Shown here piece by piece: positions 61,769 through 64,000 of a stretch of 64,000 nt of DNA. Position numbers and translations under genes: made by a program. This stretch comes from RGIG8748 sp045606045 (GTDB lineage Bacteria; Bacillota; Clostridia; UMGS1810), in the NCBI GenBank assembly GCA_045606045.1, contig JAZURE010000024.1, positions 17,979-81,978 on the forward strand, in the 5' to 3' direction. Within the stretch, counting starts at the first letter, position 1; each line of letters starts with the position of its first letter. The notes below the pieces were generated by a model. The model saw only the letters and a list, made by a program, of their open reading frames with translations, had not been told where the DNA came from and ran no database searches.

Positions 61769-62347
61769 TTATTGCTGGATTTTAGGCGGATTTGCTTTTT
61801 CGTATTCTTCAAAGAGTTTATACAAGGTCTGCCTGCTGATGCCGAGTTCCTTTGCGAGTTGGGTTTTGGAATAAATCCGATGCTGCCACATTTGATACCA
61901 TTCTCCGAAATTTTCGATGCTAATGGCTTTTCTTCCTTTATATTTGCCTTCTTTCTTTGCTATGGCAATGCCCTCGCGTTGGCGTTCGAGCATATTTTCT
62001 CTTTCAAAGGTGTATATAGCACCTATCATCGTAAGCATCAGCCTGCCCTGAGGGGTTGACGTATTGATGTTTTCCTTGACAGATATCAGGGTTACTTTCT
62101 TCTGTTGAAGAAATTCGACGATATCAAGTAGATTTTTTGTCGAACGAGCAATTCTTGAAAAGTCTAAAATGTAAAGCACATCGTTCTCCCTGCAAAAGTC
62201 GAGGCACTTTTGCAACTCTGGTCTATTCATATCTTTTCCCGATGCCTTTTCTATAAAATACTTCTCTATGCCGTATGATTTTAATGCTTCTTCTTGTCTT
62301 TTGGTAGATTGGTCAGAACAAGATACACGTATGTATGCACAAATCAA
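61769..62347 (-). CDS. Serine recombinase (resolvase/invertase family)
   Basis: 192 residues from a TTG start at 62347 with AAGGAG 9 nt upstream. Catalytic serine in AYIRVSCSDQSTKRQ (residue 9), then DFSRIARS (about 62-69), GRLMLTMIGAIYTFERENM (about 100-118) and KKEGKYKGRKAI, with a C-terminal Hin-type helix-turn-helix (SKTQLAKELGISRQTLYKLF, about 159-178). It catalyses site-specific inversion or resolution. Possible substrates are the dispersed repeats or sites outside the window. Confidence 0.93.
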   Translation of the reverse strand: MICAYIRVSCSDQSTKRQEEALKSYGIEKYFIEKASGKDMNRPELQKCLDFCRENDVLYILDFSRIARSTKNLLDIVEFLQQKKVTLISVKENINTSTPQGRLMLTMIGAIYTFERENMLERQREGIAIAKKEGKYKGRKAISIENFGEWYQMWQHRIYSKTQLAKELGISRQTLYKLFEEYEKANPPKIQQ

Positions 62348-62546
62348 TGATAAACACTCCTTTTTCTTATGTCGTGACCGTATACTAACTCTTCAGGAGT
62401 GGCTTCGTCAAGTTTAAATTATAATGTGGTTTACAGTTCGTCTAAAACGCCCAGAAATCAATTTTATTTAGATATTTTAATCGTGTAGGTTTAAGGCATG
62501 GTCTATTTATACATTAAAATAAGCACTCTCCGGTTCCGGAGAGTGC

Positions 62547-62855
62547 TTACTTAATTATATCATTAACAATAGAAGTTATACTGTCAAGTTGCTTGTCGCT
62601 CATCTTTTTCAGCGAACTTATCAACACATTTAGCTTTTCGGGGTTTTGTGCATCTGTATCAAAGAAGTCACTTGGCGATATCTCCAAATATTCACAGATG
62701 AAGAAAAATGCTGCCATTGACGGTAGTGCCTTACCACATTCTACATTATTAATATATCCTGCATTCTGACCTATTGCTAAACTCATCTCTCTTGCTGACA
62801 CACCTTTTTTAGTTCTTAACTGTGCCAGGCGTAACGGAAATTCATCCTCGTACAT
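62547..62855 (-). CDS. XRE-family transcriptional regulator
   Basis: 102 residues from the ATG at 62855 with GAGGTG 7 nt upstream. An N-terminal Cro/CI helix-turn-helix (LRTKKGVSAREMSLAIGQNA, then YINNVECGKALPSMAAFFFI) and a short C-terminal helix (KKMSDKQLDSITSIVNDI). Divergent from the SLOG-type gene, with about 140 bp between, so it probably controls it or the neighbouring integration genes. A GAGAGTGC-type hairpin follows (about 62523-62547). Confidence 0.85.
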   Translation of the reverse strand: MYEDEFPLRLAQLRTKKGVSAREMSLAIGQNAGYINNVECGKALPSMAAFFFICEYLEISPSDFFDTDAQNPEKLNVLISSLKKMSDKQLDSITSIVNDIIK

Positions 62856-62929
62856 TGATATCACCTCACTATACATAATATTATATCCCACAAAAATTAA
62901 AATACTGCGGAACTATTCCTTAAAATGTA

Positions 62930-62958
62930 TTGTTATATCGTAATGAAAGTGATATAAT
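62930..62958 (+). promoter_or_regulatory. Promoter of the SLOG-type gene
   Basis: TTGTTA (62930-62935), 17-nt spacer, TATAAT (62953-62958). Confidence 0.7.
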
Positions 62959-62994
62959 GTATATAAATGTTTGAAACAAAGTGATAAACGAGAG

Positions 62995-63537
62995 ATGAGT
63001 AAGCCGATGAGTAAAGAAAATACCGCCTGTTTCTTCGGGCATAGAAAAATTGATACATCTGATAAGTTAAAGACTATATTATATGAAGAAATTGAAAAAC
63101 TGATAACCGTTGACGGTATTAACACCTTCCTTTTCGGAAGTAAAAGCCAGTTTGATGACCTTTGTTATAAAATCGTTTCCGAATTAAAAGGGAAATATCC
63201 TGACATCAGACGTATCTATGTCAGGGCGGAAAGCGAGTATATTGACGGCGAAGGCAGCCGAGCATATAGAGAAGGATTGATGGAACTATATGAGCATACC
63301 TACTACCCCGAAAGTGTTTCGGGTGCTGGTAAGGCAGTTTATGTCAAGCGCAATCAGCACATGATAGATGAAAGTGCGGTATGTGTAGTCTATTACGATG
63401 AGAGTTATGCTCCTTCAAGGAGAAAGCACAGCAGGCGTGATTTGTTCGATTATCAGCCGACAAGCGGCACAGGTGTAGCCTATAAGTATGCCGAAAGGAA
63501 AAAAAGAAGAATTATAAACATTTACTCTATGTTATAA
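62995..63537 (+). CDS. SLOG/DUF1273-like protein
   Basis: 180 residues from the ATG at 62995; ATG at 63007 is an alternative and neither has a strong ribosome binding site. CFFGHRKIDTSDKLK near the N-terminus, FLFGSKSQFDDLC (about 47-59) and IYVRAESEYI, a Rossmann-like arrangement seen in YpsA-type proteins that probably bind nucleotides or their derivatives. The C-terminus is basic (SRRKHSRRDLF, KYAERKKRRIINIY). SLOG proteins occur often in mobile elements and defence loci. Exact ligand unknown. Confidence 0.75.
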   Translation: MSKPMSKENTACFFGHRKIDTSDKLKTILYEEIEKLITVDGINTFLFGSKSQFDDLCYKIVSELKGKYPDIRRIYVRAESEYIDGEGSRAYREGLMELYEHTYYPESVSGAGKAVYVKRNQHMIDESAVCVVYYDESYAPSRRKHSRRDLFDYQPTSGTGVAYKYAERKKRRIINIYSML

Positions 63538-63650
63538 ATTTTCATTTGTAACAAAAATGTAATAATGCCAGAATGTGTTGAGATTTCAATAAAACAATTT
63601 TTGAAATCCTGCCGTTAGAGGCATCTTCAAAAAAAGTGGTGCTCTACGCC

Positions 63651-63679
63651 TTGAAAACTCAAAGAAAGTGTGATACAAT
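63651..63679 (+). promoter_or_regulatory. Promoter upstream of the excisionase leader
   Basis: TTGAAA (63651-63656), 17-nt spacer, TACAAT (63674-63679). Confidence 0.7.
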
Positions 63680-63700
63680 ATTTAACGGTAGAAGAAATGT

Positions 63701-63715
63701 GGTCACAATGTGACC
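63701..63715. promoter_or_regulatory. Operator-like palindrome
   Basis: GGTCACA-A-TGTGACC, a perfect 7-1-7 palindrome about 15 nt after the predicted transcription start. A candidate operator or a small hairpin in the leader. Confidence 0.5.
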
Positions 63716-63766
63716 TCTGGCACAACTTTATGGTGTAAACTGTATAAGGTTGGTGGCGATGGTGGT

Positions 63767-63787
63767 CTGTTAGCATAGTGCTAACAG
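63767..63787. promoter_or_regulatory. Second palindrome in the excisionase leader
   Basis: CTGTTAGCA-TAG-TGCTAACAG, perfect 9-bp arms (about 63767-63787). Operator or RNA hairpin. Confidence 0.5.
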
Positions 63788-63835
63788 TTTATATGAGATA
63801 TACTATAAGTGAATACTGCCTTTATAGGCTTTTTC

Positions 63836-63867
63836 GGTGTGCCGTATTTTACGGCACACCATTTTTG
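63836..63867 (+). terminator. Terminator before the excisionase gene
   Basis: GGTGTGCCGTA pairs with TACGGCACACC, then ATTTTTGTTTT. With the promoter at 63651 it bounds a leader of about 180 nt. Confidence 0.85.
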
Positions 63868-63950
63868 TTTTGCAGGTAAACAAATGAAGATAGTTTTGCG
63901 GCAACTATTCAAAAACCGTAAATCTATAGAAAGGGCAGGAGACAGTTCAT

Positions 63951-64000
63951 ATGAAAGAAGTACCTATTTGGGAAAAAAGCAATCTGACCTTGGAAGAAGC
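63951..64000 (+). CDS. xis: Tn916-type excisionase, 5' end only
   Basis: Only the first 16 codons are in the window: MKEVPIWEKSNLTLEE. This is the typical start of small basic excisionases of Tn916-like conjugative transposons, and an integrase gene would be expected next. GGCAGGAG precedes ATG. The call rests on a short stretch but the pattern is distinctive. Confidence 0.7.
   Translation, partial: MKEVPIWEKSNLTLEE

Noticed and set aside
61615..61812. 65-codon minus-strand frame downstream of the recombinase
   Set aside because: It overlaps the recombinase end, has no ribosome binding site, and the product is low-complexity.

Overview
The window reads as a chromosomal segment near the replication origin of a low-to-mid GC Firmicute, most likely an anaerobic, gut-type member of Clostridia. 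The evidence is the classical origin gene set (rpmH-rnpA-yidD-yidC-jag-mnmE-mnmG-rsmG-noc and dnaA-dnaN-yaaA-recF-remB-gyrB-gyrA), strong AGGAGG ribosome binding sites, TTGACA-17-TATAAT promoters and meso-diaminopimelate dehydrogenase. No rRNA or tRNA genes were recognised. Genus and species cannot be fixed from the sequence alone.

Layout. 1-7.7 kb: a minus-strand operon from rpmH down to a Noc/ParB-type gene, ending beside a parS-like palindrome. 7.7-11.15 kb: plus-strand rsuA-type pseudouridine synthase, an orphan sugar-ABC ATPase and mltG. 11.16-12.15 kb: a gene-poor stretch with three unusual elements: a candidate type I toxin-antitoxin locus, a structured leader RNA followed by a 32-residue ORF, and a long palindrome. 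12.2-21.0 kb: gyrA back to dnaA, all on the minus strand. 21.1-25.6 kb: dprA-topA-trmFO. 25.8-31.06 kb: a split deacetylase-like gene, an AraC regulator, an EF-G paralogue and ddh. 31.1-31.7 kb: second copies of the palindrome and of the leader-RNA/microORF unit. 31.7-34.6 kb: a chromate-transporter pair, a patatin and rsmA. 34.6-34.8 kb: a toxin-less relative of the type I locus. 34.9-43.6 kb: prmA, rsmE, dtd, eno, an amidohydrolase, fba, greA and lysS.

After lysS (43.6 kb to the end) the content becomes accessory: unknown genes, a complete IS1182-type element, a cluster of small cysteine-rich and zinc-ribbon proteins around an HNH nuclease, five unknown minus-strand genes sharing one leader style, XRE and ribbon-helix-helix regulators, a complete type I restriction-modification locus with two extra genes between hsdS and hsdR, a serine recombinase, a SLOG-type protein, and finally the start of a Tn916-type excisionase gene. 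This looks like one or more integrated mobile elements, with a probable left boundary at the 3' end of lysS.

The most interesting material is the set of paired intergenic elements. Each of three classes occurs twice (11.2-12.15 kb, and 31.1-31.7 plus 34.6-34.8 kb). In all three the base-pairing or promoter architecture is kept while much of the sequence has changed. The best candidate for an undescribed system is the roughly 154-nt RNA with a long variable but fully paired stem, two mutually exclusive downstream hairpins (one an intrinsic terminator) and a conserved microprotein ORF just after the terminator. Second is the 24-residue hydrophobic peptide locus with a convergent antisense promoter and a shared bidirectional terminator.
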